NCBI GenBank assembly: GCA_035513275.1
Contig: DATKCJ010000084.1
Location: 1-17,612, forward strand
Length of the DNA stretch: 17,612 nucleotides
Direction: 5' to 3'
From: DATKCJ01 sp035513275
GTDB lineage: Bacteria > Verrucomicrobiota > Verrucomicrobiia > Opitutales > Opitutaceae
Shown: piece by piece, positions 1-7,359 of the stretch
Position numbering within the stretch: position 1 is the stretch's first letter
Layout: each line of letters opens with the position of its first letter
Position numbers and translations under genes: made by a program
Notes under the pieces: generated by a model
Told to the model about the DNA's origin: nothing
Databases searched by the model: none
The model's input: only the letters and a program-made list of their open reading frames with translations

Positions 1-2
1 GT

Positions 3-170
3 CAGCGCCACGGCAAAGACCCGCTCGCTTACCTGCGCGATGTGCTCTCGCGCCTGCCCGCGATGTCCAATCAGGACGACCTCGGCGCGCTCACGCCTGC
101 GCGATGGACAGCACCAGAGACACCGAAGAAGCCAGAGGCAATGGTGGCTACTACGACAACCGCCTCGTAG
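3..170 (+). CDS. IS66 family transposase, C-terminal fragment (5' end outside window)
   Basis: Only the last 55 codons are present, reading from the window edge to a TAG. The peptide starts QRHGKDPLAYLRDVLSRLP and continues with a segment ending in LTPARW. That is the usual C-terminal signature of the large IS66 transposase (TnpC): a D-P-x-A-Y-L-x-D-V-L helix, then a short linker and a T-P-x-x-W end. The protein catalyses DNA strand transfer of the element; its catalytic domain lies outside the window, so integrity of the gene cannot be judged. The tail after ARW is Thr-rich and low in complexity. Its last codons overlap the repeat-rich tail of the element. Confidence 0.8.
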   Translation, partial: QRHGKDPLAYLRDVLSRLPAMSNQDDLGALTPARWTAPETPKKPEAMVATTTTAS

Positions 171-221
171 GCAGTAGTCACCATTACGAATCGCCCGCCT
201 CGGAGTAGCCACCACTACGAA
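142..221. repeat. Imperfect direct and inverted repeats at the IS66 3' end
   Basis: Two imperfect direct repeats, 160-190 and 195-221, share the skeleton ccgcctcg..gtag.cacca.tacgaa. The second copy also contains agtagccacca (204-214), whose 11-base reverse complement tggtggctact occurs at 142-152 inside the transposase reading frame. The set could be subterminal transposase-binding sequence, or the product of local slippage; the sequence alone does not decide. Confidence 0.55.
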
Positions 222-250
222 GTCAAGAGGCCCCCGGCCGGACCCTTACC

Positions 251-313
251 ATTGCTGACGCCTCTCTTTTCAAACTCGTCCACGAGGCGGCGAATTATCT
301 TCTCGAATTTCGT
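251..313 (-). pseudogene. Truncated nucleotidyltransferase start (decayed duplicate of the 786-1343 gene)
   Basis: Read leftward from 313, the sequence encodes TKFEKIIRRLVDEFEKRGVS. It aligns without gaps to the first 20 residues of the intact nucleotidyltransferase, MNFEKVIRHFVDALEKGGVS. The start codon has changed from ATG to ACG, and the alignment ends where the IS66 element begins. This is therefore a dead 5' remnant of a second copy, cut off by the insertion. Similarity to the intact gene is clearly lower than on the glycosyltransferase side of the same duplication, so the fragment appears to have drifted freely. Confidence 0.75.
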
Positions 314-410
314 CCGGTACGGCCAGATTCGGCTCTACCGCGGTGGCCAAATGGGTCAAAGCAGTTGTCCCTTTAAGCGATGACGATCCGGAGTCAGTCC
401 TTTTCCGGGC

Positions 411-550
411 TTCACTCGGCGGCGCGCGGCAGCTTACCTCGTGGCTTGCTTCACGACATAGCGAATGAGTCACACGGCTCCAGACCGTCAGCGCCCGCGA
501 CGCCCATGAGCGACTCGAAGCGCCCCGTGCCGGGGAGCGACCTTGGGCAT
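411..550. repeat. Left copy of a duplicated segment (partner 1437-1576)
   Basis: These 140 bases align without gaps to 1437-1576 (offset 1026), with 10 mismatches by my count, about 93% identity. The repeat covers the region upstream of the glycosyltransferase gene and its first 15 codons. Weaker similarity continues leftward with small gaps (offset 1027-1030) to about 251, and fades rightward by about 565. The constant offset suggests a tandem duplication of a unit just over 1 kb. Confidence 0.85.
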
Positions 551-565
551 CTCAATCCCCAGAGG
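506..565 (+). pseudogene. Duplicate 5' fragment of the glycosyltransferase gene at 1532
   Basis: From the ATG at 506 the sequence encodes MSDSKRPVPGSDLGHLN, almost identical to the first 17 residues of the large glycosyltransferase (MSDSKRPVPGSDLEHLK). Similarity then ends. The frame stays open to 958 but encodes nothing recognisable and runs antisense through the nucleotidyltransferase gene, so I treat it as a truncated copy with no product. The break in similarity lies at a perfect hairpin (564-584). Confidence 0.72.
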
Positions 566-584
566 GCGTGCACAAGGCACGCCC
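564..584. repeat. Perfect 8-bp-stem hairpin at the duplication boundary
   Basis: gggcgtgc (564-571) and gcacgccc (577-584) form an uninterrupted 8-bp stem around the 5-base loop acaag. There is no T-run on either side, so it is not a standard intrinsic terminator. It lies just past the stop (620-622) of the leftward 60-residue gene and could end or stabilise that transcript. It also marks the right end of the duplicated segment. Confidence 0.6.
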
Positions 585-619
585 GTACAGATTGGTTTAG
601 AAGCAAACAATATCTCGAG

Positions 620-802
620 TTAAAGCTTCCAGTGTTCGCCACCTGTGAATGGCGGGCGCTTCGCAACGCGAGCGACCTTCGAGGCGAGCGTGGCAAACGC
701 CACATACTCGGCCGGCGTGAGGAGCCGCGGCTTCGGTGGCTGTTCGCGCACCGACGTGGATCGCTTCAACTGCGCGCGTTCTGCTTCAGTGAGTCGTGCC
801 AT
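620..802 (-). CDS. Small hypothetical protein paired with the nucleotidyltransferase
   Basis: This 60-residue product starts MARLTEAERAQLKRS and ends in FTGGEHWKL. Its ATG lies inside the last codons of the nucleotidyltransferase, with a 17-base overlap in a different frame, which implies translational coupling. It is charged, has a probable N-terminal helix, and a middle segment LTPAEYVAFATLASKVARVAK that could form a second amphipathic helix. No signal peptide or membrane segment is evident. I do not recognise the family. A small gene overlapping a nucleotidyltransferase resembles a two-gene toxin-antitoxin arrangement, but this is inference from layout. The gene sits in the intact (right) unit of the duplication. 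It could also be a chance reading frame, though the overlap and the conserved-looking C-terminus argue against that. Confidence 0.5.
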   Translation of the reverse strand: MARLTEAERAQLKRSTSVREQPPKPRLLTPAEYVAFATLASKVARVAKRPPFTGGEHWKL

Positions 803-1343
803 GCCAAGCCCTCAGTTCGCTCAACTTGTCGTTCATCCGGAAGATTTCAAGGTAGTCAGCCACCAACTCCCAGTCGAGCTTCGTGCGCTGACTCGCTGAT
901 GCCTCGAGGAGCATCCGGATGTCCATCCAATCCCGGTCCACCCTGCTCGGATTGTTGACGAGTGCCTGAATCTTGAGACCGATCAAGTCCTCGACCTGCA
1001 CCACCTTCACCCGGACACCAACGAACACCTCGACAGATTCCGCCCGCTCGAGCATTCCGAGGCTGGGACCGCGGAATGCATGCAGGATGTCGATGCGACC
1101 CCAGTCGCGGTCCGCTGACTCGTAATGCGAGACGTTCTCGGACCGGAAGACACGCACATAGCCGCACCCGGTCAGGATTCCATCAGCAGTGCTCAGGTGG
1201 TCGAGCATAAGGATGAAATCCAGGTCGACCGTCCCGCGTTGCACGCCCCTGAGCGCCATGGCGAACCCGCCAATCAATGCATAGCTGACGCCGCCCTTTT
1301 CGAGCGCGTCCACGAAGTGGCGAATCACCTTTTCGAAGTTCAT
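786..1343 (-). CDS. Nucleotidyltransferase, AbiEii/MNT-like
   Basis: The 185-residue protein carries the nucleotidyltransferase-fold signature: G25-G26, then A28, L31, G33, R36, T38 and the metal-binding pair D40-x-D42 (DLDF). This matches the GG..A...G..R.T.DLD pattern of AbiEii-like and related small nucleotidyltransferases, which transfer NMP groups to proteins, tRNA or small molecules. A later acidic residue in the segment WGRIDILH is a candidate third carboxylate. The ATG at 1343 is preceded by ggacagga, a plausible though closely spaced ribosome binding site. The gene is divergent from the glycosyltransferase at 1532 and overlaps the downstream 60-residue gene. There is no HEPN partner next to it. 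Likely roles are a toxin component or a free-standing modifier; the substrate is unknown. Confidence 0.78.
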   Translation of the reverse strand: MNFEKVIRHFVDALEKGGVSYALIGGFAMALRGVQRGTVDLDFILMLDHLSTADGILTGCGYVRVFRSENVSHYESADRDWGRIDILHAFRGPSLGMLERAESVEVFVGVRVKVVQVEDLIGLKIQALVNNPSRVDRDWMDIRMLLEASASQRTKLDWELVADYLEIFRMNDKLSELRAWHGTTH

Positions 1344-1531
1344 GGGTCCTGTCCGCCCACGCTACCTCGAGTGCAACATGGGTCAAAGCCGTTGTCTCTC
1401 CGGCCACCCCTCCACAACGAACGGAGCTTTCCGTGCTTCACTTGGCGGCGCGCGGCGGCTTTCCTCGTGGCTTGCCTCACGACATAGCGAATGAGTCACA
1501 CGGCTCCAATCCGTCAGCGCCCGCGACGCCC
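1344..1531. other. Divergent intergenic region with the right copy of the repeat
   Basis: This spacer separates the leftward nucleotidyltransferase from the rightward glycosyltransferase operon and must supply at least one promoter. I see no convincing -35/-10 pair. Bases 1437-1576 are the right copy of the 93% identical duplicated segment, so the operon's upstream region exists twice in the window (left copy 411-550). The glycosyltransferase frame is open from a GTG at 1433, through this whole region. Confidence 0.5.
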
Positions 1532-4090
1532 ATGAGCGACTCGAAGCGACCCGTGCCGGGGAGCGACCTCGAGCACCTGAAGTCCCCCGCCGGCGCACCG
1601 GCGGACCCCCTCCTCGAGTGGCGCGAGACAAATCTCGAGCGCGTCGCGATCGAGGCGCGCCTCGCGTACGCCGAGCGCCGGCTCGCCGATGCACGCGCGC
1701 GTCTTCAGCACGCGGACAATCGGCTGAAGGGTGTGGCCGATCTCAAGTTGCGCATCGCCGAACTCGAGCACGCGATCCGCGCCCTCGAAGGGCGAATGGC
1801 CCGCATGCGCGCGTCCGCATCATGGCGGATCACCGCTCCGTTTCGCGCGCTCCGTCGCGCCTTGGTCGATCCGCTGGTGCGCCGCAAACCCGCCTCCGCG
1901 CACGAACCGCATCCGGCCGACGCCGCAGCAGCCATTGTCACCGATGCCTCGCCCGGGGCTCAACCACAGCCTGTGCCGCGGCTCGATCCGAACCTGCTCG
2001 CAATGATCGACTACCCACGGAGCTGGTATCTGACGTCCAACGCTGTGCCGATTGTCGGTTGGGTTTTCGCACTCGACGGCTCGCCGATCCTCGCCGTGCG
2101 TGCACGGCTCGGCGACCCGGCCGAGATTCTCTCCGAGGACGGAGGCACTGCGTTCATCGGCAAATACGCCATCAAGCGGCACGACGTCTACGCGACCCAT
2201 CGATCGTCGGCCGCCGCCGAGTTCAGCGGCTACAAGATCGAGGTCGCGATGAAACCTGGTCGCTACACGCTGATTCTTGAGGCCGAGGTTGCGCCCGGGG
2301 CATGGCGACCGTTCAAGTGCGAGCCGCTTGCGCTCGGACAGCCGCCCGCTCCGCGTGATCCGACGGATTACGAATGCTGGATCCGCGACTTTGAGCGCCT
2401 ATCAGAGTCCGACATCGCAGCGATCCGTGCCCACGCCGCGCGCCTTGCGTGGCGGCCGCTCATTTCCCTTCTCATGCCCGTTTACAACGCGCCGGAGAAA
2501 TGGCTCCGCCGCGCGGTCGCTAGCGTGCGGGAGCAGCTTTACGAAAACTGGGAGCTCTGCATCGCCGACGACGCTTCGACAGACGCGCACACTCGCGACG
2601 TGCTCGCGGAACTCGCCGCTGCCGATTCACGAATCAGAGTCGTCCACCGCACGGAGAACGGCCACATCTCCGCCGCCTCGAACAGCGCGCTCGCGCTCGC
2701 CTCCGGCGAATTTACCGCGTGCCTCGATCACGACGACGAACTGCCTGTGCACGCGCTCTACGAAGTGGCCGTCTTCCTGCAGACGCATCGCGACTGCGGG
2801 CTCGTCTACTCCGACGAAGACAAAGTCGACGAGGAAGGCCGGCGCTACGAACCCTACTTCAAGCCCGACTGGAACCCTGACCTGTTCCTCGGTCAGAACT
2901 TCCTGTCGCATCTCACGGTCTGCCGCACTGCGCTCATGCGTGAGGTCGGCGGATTCCGCGAGGGCTTTGAGGGCAGCCAGGATTGGGACCTCGCATTGCG
3001 CGTCGTCGAACGTCTTCGCGACGCGCAGATCGGCCACCTCCCGAAGATACTCTACCACTGGCGCGCGGTCCCGGGCTCGACCGCCCTGCTCGTCGCCGAG
3101 AAGAACTACCCTGTCGAGGCGGCACGCCGCGCGTTGGCGGAGCACTTCGAGCGCTCTGGCGTCCGCGCCACGCTCAGCCCGGTGCCCGGCGATCACTGGC
3201 GCGTGCACTACGAGCCCACCGCGGCCCCGCCTGTCACGATAATCATCCCCACGCGCAACGGACTTGATCTCCTCAAGGTCTGCGTCGGCAGCATTCTGGA
3301 AACGACAACCTACCCCGACTTCGACATTCTCATTGTCGACAACGGCTCCGACGACCCCGCGACGCTACATTGGCTCGCGGCCCAATCCGGAGACCCGCGC
3401 CTCTCAGTCATCCGCCACGAGGCTCCGTTCAACTATTCCGAGTTGAACAACTACGGCATCGCACACGCGCGTGGCGCGGTCGTTGCACTTCTCAACAACG
3501 ACATCGAAGTCATCACGCCCGGCTGGCTCGAGGAGATGGTGAGTCACGCGCTACGGCCGGGCATTGGCGCCGTGGGGGCGATGCTCTATTTTCCGAACGA
3601 CACCATCCAACACGCTGGGATCGTGCTCGGCATCGGCGGTGTCGCAGGCCATCCGTTCAAGACGCTCGCGCGCGGTGCGAGCGACGAGAAGAACCGCGTG
3701 CGCCTCGCGCAGAACTACAGCGCCATCACCGCCGCATGCATGGTCATCCGCAAGGATACGCTCCTCGCAGCCGGCGGGTTCGACGCCGACTCGCTTCCCG
3801 TCGCGTTCAACGACGTCGATCTCTGCCTGCGCCTGCGCTGCGCGGGTCTGCGCAACGTCTGGACGCCCTTCGCCGAGTTCTACCACCACGAGTCCGCGAG
3901 CCGCGGCAACGAGACCACGCCCGAGAAGCAGGCGCGCTTCGCCGCCGAGGTCGGCACGATGCTCCACCGCTGGGGCCTCCTCCTGCGCGACGATCCCGCC
4001 TATAACCCAAACCTCACGATCCACGGCGAGGATCTCTCGCTCGCGCGGCCGCCGAGGATCCGCAAACACTGGCTCGTGCCCCCGGTCTGA
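1532..4090 (+). CDS. Large tandem GT2 glycosyltransferase with coiled-coil N-terminus
   Basis: The 852-residue protein is a multi-domain family 2 glycosyltransferase. Residues about 27-95 form a charged heptad-like coiled coil ending in SWRITAPFR, a motif common just before surface-glycan transferase domains. Residues about 160-268 look like a beta-sandwich accessory domain. The first GT-A domain (about 312-540) has MPVYNAP, the pair D346-D347, D399-H-D401-D402 and the acceptor-side SQDWD (482-486). The second (about 569-810) has IIIPTRNG, VDNGSDD (602-608), NND (655-657) and FNDVD (759-763). Both domains keep their catalytic signatures, so it may add two sugars or alternate linkages from nucleotide-sugar donors at the cytoplasmic membrane face. 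I chose ATG 1532; an upstream GTG (1433) is possible but lies in the repeat. No clear ribosome binding site is visible. It is the first gene of a rightward operon. Confidence 0.88.
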   Translation: MSDSKRPVPGSDLEHLKSPAGAPADPLLEWRETNLERVAIEARLAYAERRLADARARLQHADNRLKGVADLKLRIAELEHAIRALEGRMARMRASASWRITAPFRALRRALVDPLVRRKPASAHEPHPADAAAAIVTDASPGAQPQPVPRLDPNLLAMIDYPRSWYLTSNAVPIVGWVFALDGSPILAVRARLGDPAEILSEDGGTAFIGKYAIKRHDVYATHRSSAAAEFSGYKIEVAMKPGRYTLILEAEVAPGAWRPFKCEPLALGQPPAPRDPTDYECWIRDFERLSESDIAAIRAHAARLAWRPLISLLMPVYNAPEKWLRRAVASVREQLYENWELCIADDASTDAHTRDVLAELAAADSRIRVVHRTENGHISAASNSALALASGEFTACLDHDDELPVHALYEVAVFLQTHRDCGLVYSDEDKVDEEGRRYEPYFKPDWNPDLFLGQNFLSHLTVCRTALMREVGGFREGFEGSQDWDLALRVVERLRDAQIGHLPKILYHWRAVPGSTALLVAEKNYPVEAARRALAEHFERSGVRATLSPVPGDHWRVHYEPTAAPPVTIIIPTRNGLDLLKVCVGSILETTTYPDFDILIVDNGSDDPATLHWLAAQSGDPRLSVIRHEAPFNYSELNNYGIAHARGAVVALLNNDIEVITPGWLEEMVSHALRPGIGAVGAMLYFPNDTIQHAGIVLGIGGVAGHPFKTLARGASDEKNRVRLAQNYSAITAACMVIRKDTLLAAGGFDADSLPVAFNDVDLCLRLRCAGLRNVWTPFAEFYHHESASRGNETTPEKQARFAAEVGTMLHRWGLLLRDDPAYNPNLTIHGEDLSLARPPRIRKHWLVPPV

Positions 4091-4114
4091 GGAGACACAC
4101 ACACGCCGCACGCC

Positions 4115-5989
4115 ATGGCCTCGCCACTCCGCTCCCGGATCTTCGTCCTCCTTTGCCTCGCCGGCGCGGCGCTCCTCGGCATTTCGGGCAAGCTCTGGCT
4201 CATCCATCACAACGGCGTCGACGTGCCCTACATGGACCAATGGCACGCAGAGGGCCAGCGCATGCTCATCCCCGACGCTCGCGGCGAACTCACAGTCGGC
4301 GAACTCATGCGCCCGCACAACGAGCATCGGCTATTCTGGACGCGTGGGCTCGCACTCGGCCTCGTGTATGCCAACGGCCAGTGGGACGCGCGCGTCGGCA
4401 TGGTGCTCAACGTATTCATTCACGCCGCCGGGATAGTGCTCGTGCTCTCGCTCCTCACACGCGCCTCCGGCCCAGCCTGCCTTTGGTTTGGAGCGCTCGC
4501 GGCAGTCGCATGCCTCGCGATTCCGTTCGCGTGGGAAAACACCCTGGCGTCGTTCCAGTCGCAATTCTACCTCTGGCTCCTTTTCACCGTGTCCGCCACG
4601 TGGCTCATGCTCTCGGGCTCGGCGCTCGGAGGGCGGTGGTGGGCAGGATTCACGATCGGTGTGCTTGCGTTCGGCACGATGGCATCGGGCTTCTTCGCGT
4701 TTGCGGCGACCGGCGCGATCCTCGCGGCGGGGGTTGTGCTTGAGGGAAAGCGCGGCGTCCGCACTTTCGTCGCGATCGCAATCTGCGGCGTGAAGTGCGC
4801 GATCGGCTGGGCTCTCGTGAACCATGTTCCACACCACGATTCGCTGCGCGCACGGGGAGTGCTGGAGTTCGTCCACGCACTCGCGAATCAGCTCGCGTTT
4901 CCCGCCACGGACCATCCATGGCTCGCACCGGTTATGCAGGCCCCAGTTTTCATCTGGCTGCTCAACCGCGGCCGCCTCGGCGCCGCCGAGGAGAGACGCA
5001 GCGCGATCAACGGCCTCATCGTGCTCGCTGTCCTCGCGATCGCATCCATCGCGTGGTCGCGCGGCGGTGTGATCCAGGGCCGCGATTCCCGTTACACCGA
5101 CATCCACGCGCTCCTGTTCCTCATCAACGCCGTTCTCCTCGTCATGATCGTGCTGCGCGGACCGATGCGTCCCTCCGTGCGCGGCGCGGTGGCGATCGCA
5201 TGGTGCGTGGCGGCGCTCGTGGGATTCACGGCACAGATCAACCTTGCCCAATCCATCTACCTGCCGCACCTCCGCTCCGCGCGCGCCGCGGAGTCGGAAC
5301 GAATCGCGTCTTTCCTGCGCGACGGCGACCCGGCGGTGATCCTTGAGGCGCCAAAGGGCCAGATAACATTCCCTGACCGAAACCAGCTCGTGCAGTTTCT
5401 CTCCGACCCGGCGATCTCCTCGCTCATGCCTGCATCGGTGCGCACACCCGTGAGGATTGAGCCCGACGAGACGCGCCTGTCGCGCTTCACCGAAGCTGCA
5501 CCGCAGACGCTGCCGCACTCAGGCCGGGCGTGGCACTCCGACACAAGCGGCGGAGCGAGCTTCGTCTCGAAACCGTTGCCGCCATCGAAGACCGGCGTGC
5601 TCCGTTTCCGTATCGCGGGCGACCTCGGAACCCCCGCGTTTCCGTTCCACCTTCGCTCGCTCAGCACGGGCGCTACTTCTGCGTCAGAGGTCGACGTCGC
5701 TGCTGGCCAGCGCTGGAAGACCGTGAACATCGTGCGGCCACCCGGCCCCATCGTCATCGAGGCGGGTCCATCCAACGCGCCTGGCTGGGGGGCGTTCACC
5801 GAGCCAGTCGAACTCGGCATGTTGTCGTGGATCGCTGGGAAGACTGCGAAGCAGTGGATGGTCTTCGCTGCCGGTGGCACCGCCTGCATGCTGGCCGCCG
5901 TCGCAATCGCTATGCTTCGCAGCAGGCGCCGCGACATTTTCAGCCTGAAGGAGGACGGCACGGTGGTGCTATCGTCGCCTGATTCATGA
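4115..5989 (+). CDS. Polytopic membrane protein with DQW and NEHR motifs (paralogue 1), possible GT-C-like transferase
   Basis: The 624-residue protein has an N-terminal membrane segment (about 7-27), about nine more helices to residue 372, a soluble beta-rich region (about 380-585) and a C-terminal membrane anchor (about 590-612). After the first helix come VPYMDQW (D41) and HNEHR (N69-R72), then GQWD. An acidic residue in the first extracytoplasmic loop is typical of GT-C enzymes using polyprenyl-phosphate sugars, so such a role is possible but not shown. RYTD (326-329) recurs in the paralogue at 7356. Residues 34-104 match that paralogue at 33 of 71 positions by hand alignment. It starts 24 bases after the preceding gene and overlaps the next by ATGA. 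I do not recognise a named family. Confidence 0.75.
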   Translation: MASPLRSRIFVLLCLAGAALLGISGKLWLIHHNGVDVPYMDQWHAEGQRMLIPDARGELTVGELMRPHNEHRLFWTRGLALGLVYANGQWDARVGMVLNVFIHAAGIVLVLSLLTRASGPACLWFGALAAVACLAIPFAWENTLASFQSQFYLWLLFTVSATWLMLSGSALGGRWWAGFTIGVLAFGTMASGFFAFAATGAILAAGVVLEGKRGVRTFVAIAICGVKCAIGWALVNHVPHHDSLRARGVLEFVHALANQLAFPATDHPWLAPVMQAPVFIWLLNRGRLGAAEERRSAINGLIVLAVLAIASIAWSRGGVIQGRDSRYTDIHALLFLINAVLLVMIVLRGPMRPSVRGAVAIAWCVAALVGFTAQINLAQSIYLPHLRSARAAESERIASFLRDGDPAVILEAPKGQITFPDRNQLVQFLSDPAISSLMPASVRTPVRIEPDETRLSRFTEAAPQTLPHSGRAWHSDTSGGASFVSKPLPPSKTGVLRFRIAGDLGTPAFPFHLRSLSTGATSASEVDVAAGQRWKTVNIVRPPGPIVIEAGPSNAPGWGAFTEPVELGMLSWIAGKTAKQWMVFAAGGTACMLAAVAIAMLRSRRRDIFSLKEDGTVVLSSPDS

Positions 5990-7359
5990 GCGTGGCTGAT
6001 TCGCCAGCCGGGGCCGCACGCCTCCGCGAGCAGATGCTGCTCGCCCAGATAGGCGGCCACGGTCACGCCACGCCGACATCCACGAATGCCCGCCTCGCGG
6101 CGACGTTGACGGTGCACCCTCCCCGCCCGCCATTCCTTTCACCTCCTCGCACAAGCGCGGCACTCAACGTGCTGATCGTTCTCCCGGGTGACTTCGATTC
6201 GAACAGCGCGCTTCATGTAGTCGCACTCACTCGGCACCTCGCCGCGGCAGGGCACAGCTTCGCCGTGGTCGCCGAGCATCGTTTTAGCAACACGTCGGAA
6301 CCGCCGTTTGCCAATCTCGCAGCGCTCGGCGACGTATCATTTTCCGCTTGCACGCACGTCGACGCAACCGCCCGCCTGCCCGTTTTTCCCGACGGACGCG
6401 CCGCCGAAATCGTCCATGCGTGGACGACGCGCGACAACGTGCGCAAGGTCTGCGAGTCGGCAATCGCAGCGACCGGCGCGCCGCTCATCGTCCACCTCGA
6501 GGACAACGAGGCGCATATCCTCGCGCGCACGCTCGCCCGCTCGATCGAGGAACTGCGCAACCTCTCGCCTGCGGAGGCCGAAGCGCTCCTTCCGTGGAAC
6601 CTCTCGCATCCTGGTTTCGCCGAGCGCTTCCTAGCCCGCGCCGAGGGCGCAACGCTGATCATCGACCGTCTCAAGGATTTCCTGCCGTCGGGAATGCCTT
6701 CGATTACACTCTGGCCCGCGGCCGACGAGCGCTACTTCTTCCCACGGCCGCGACCCGATGCATTTCGCGAGGCGCTCGGCTTCGATGCCGGCCACACGGT
6801 CCTCTTCTATCACGGCAACGTCCATGCCGCGAACGTGGTCGAGATGCGCGCACTCTACGAAGCGGTCGCAGTCCTCAACGAGACCGGCACGCCCACGACC
6901 CTCATCCGCACGGGAGCAAATCACTGTCCGTTTCCCGGTGATCTTGCGCCGCGAGTCGCCGGCTGCGTGCTCGAACTCGGACGAATCAAGCATCACCGAC
7001 ATCTTCCCGACTTGATGGCGCTTGCTGATTTCTTCGTGCAACCGGGCACGTCAGATTCTTTCAACGACTACCGCTTTCCATCGAAACTGCCCGAGTTCTT
7101 CTCGATCGGCCGGCCCGTCATCCTCCCGCGCACCAACCTTGGCACGGCTGTCACGCACGGTCACGACGCCTACGTGCTCGACCGGGCCGATGCCGCCGGG
7201 ATCGCCGGTGCCATCCGCACACTTCGCGGCGATCCTCAGCTCGCCGCGCGACTCGCGCGCGGCGCGATCGAGTTCGCAGCCTCGCACTTTGACTGGTCGC
7301 GGAGCGCGGCTCTGCTCGAGGAATTCTATCGGTCCGTCGCAGGCCGTGCTTCGCGATGA
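5986..7359 (+). CDS. GT4-type (group 1) glycosyltransferase
   Basis: The 457-residue protein has a GT-B layout. After a Pro/Thr-rich extension of about 60 residues, the N-terminal Rossmann-like half begins with LNVLIVLPGDFDSNSALHV. The C-terminal half includes VLFYHGNVH, the donor-site region FFVQPGTSDSFNDYRFPSK (ending near residue 367) and KLPEFFSIGRPVILP. That last block corresponds to the nucleotide-sugar-binding segment of GT4 enzymes. The usual first glutamate of the EX7E motif appears to be Tyr here, as far as hand alignment can tell. It would transfer a sugar from an NDP-sugar in the cytoplasm. ATG overlaps the stop of the upstream gene (ATGA), and its own stop overlaps the next ATG in the same way, so the three genes are translationally coupled. 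The sugar specificity is unknown. Confidence 0.85.
   Translation: MSVADSPAGAARLREQMLLAQIGGHGHATPTSTNARLAATLTVHPPRPPFLSPPRTSAALNVLIVLPGDFDSNSALHVVALTRHLAAAGHSFAVVAEHRFSNTSEPPFANLAALGDVSFSACTHVDATARLPVFPDGRAAEIVHAWTTRDNVRKVCESAIAATGAPLIVHLEDNEAHILARTLARSIEELRNLSPAEAEALLPWNLSHPGFAERFLARAEGATLIIDRLKDFLPSGMPSITLWPAADERYFFPRPRPDAFREALGFDAGHTVLFYHGNVHAANVVEMRALYEAVAVLNETGTPTTLIRTGANHCPFPGDLAPRVAGCVLELGRIKHHRHLPDLMALADFFVQPGTSDSFNDYRFPSKLPEFFSIGRPVILPRTNLGTAVTHGHDAYVLDRADAAGIAGAIRTLRGDPQLAARLARGAIEFAASHFDWSRSAALLEEFYRSVAGRASR

Larger units (their letters stand above)
1..249 (+). mobile_element. Right end of an IS66-family insertion sequence
   Basis: The window opens inside an IS66-like element: the transposase C-terminus (to 170) is followed by a short non-coding tail. 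I place the element's right end at 249, where the sequence reads cccttac. IS66-family elements begin with GTAA and end with TTAC, so this fits. Immediately beyond 249 the sequence becomes alignable with the nucleotidyltransferase gene at 786-1343, which supports an insertion junction here. The eight bases 250-257 (cattgctg) are the expected place of the 8-bp target duplication; the other copy lies outside the window. The exact end is inferred. Confidence 0.72.

Noticed and set aside
160..221. CRISPR-like direct repeats
   Set aside because: There are only two imperfect copies with a 4-base gap, inside an insertion sequence.
408..473. Minus-strand peptide THSLCREASHE... that recurs at 1434-1499
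   Set aside because: Its recurrence follows from the 93% identity of the duplicated DNA. The plus frame is just as open, and no start or binding site supports a leftward gene.
564..584. Intrinsic terminator
   Set aside because: The stem is good, but neither strand has a following T-run.
380..958. Open frame of 192 codons starting before the duplicate glycosyltransferase fragment
   Set aside because: Only the part around 506-556 resembles a real protein; the rest lies antisense to the 60-residue gene and the nucleotidyltransferase and has no recognisable pattern.
3551..4327. Minus-strand open frame of 258 codons
   Set aside because: It runs antisense across the second GT2 domain and the start of the membrane protein, with no motif of its own.
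4331..5518. Minus-strand open frame of 395 codons
   Set aside because: It is highly charged, low-complexity, and antisense to a clear membrane protein gene.
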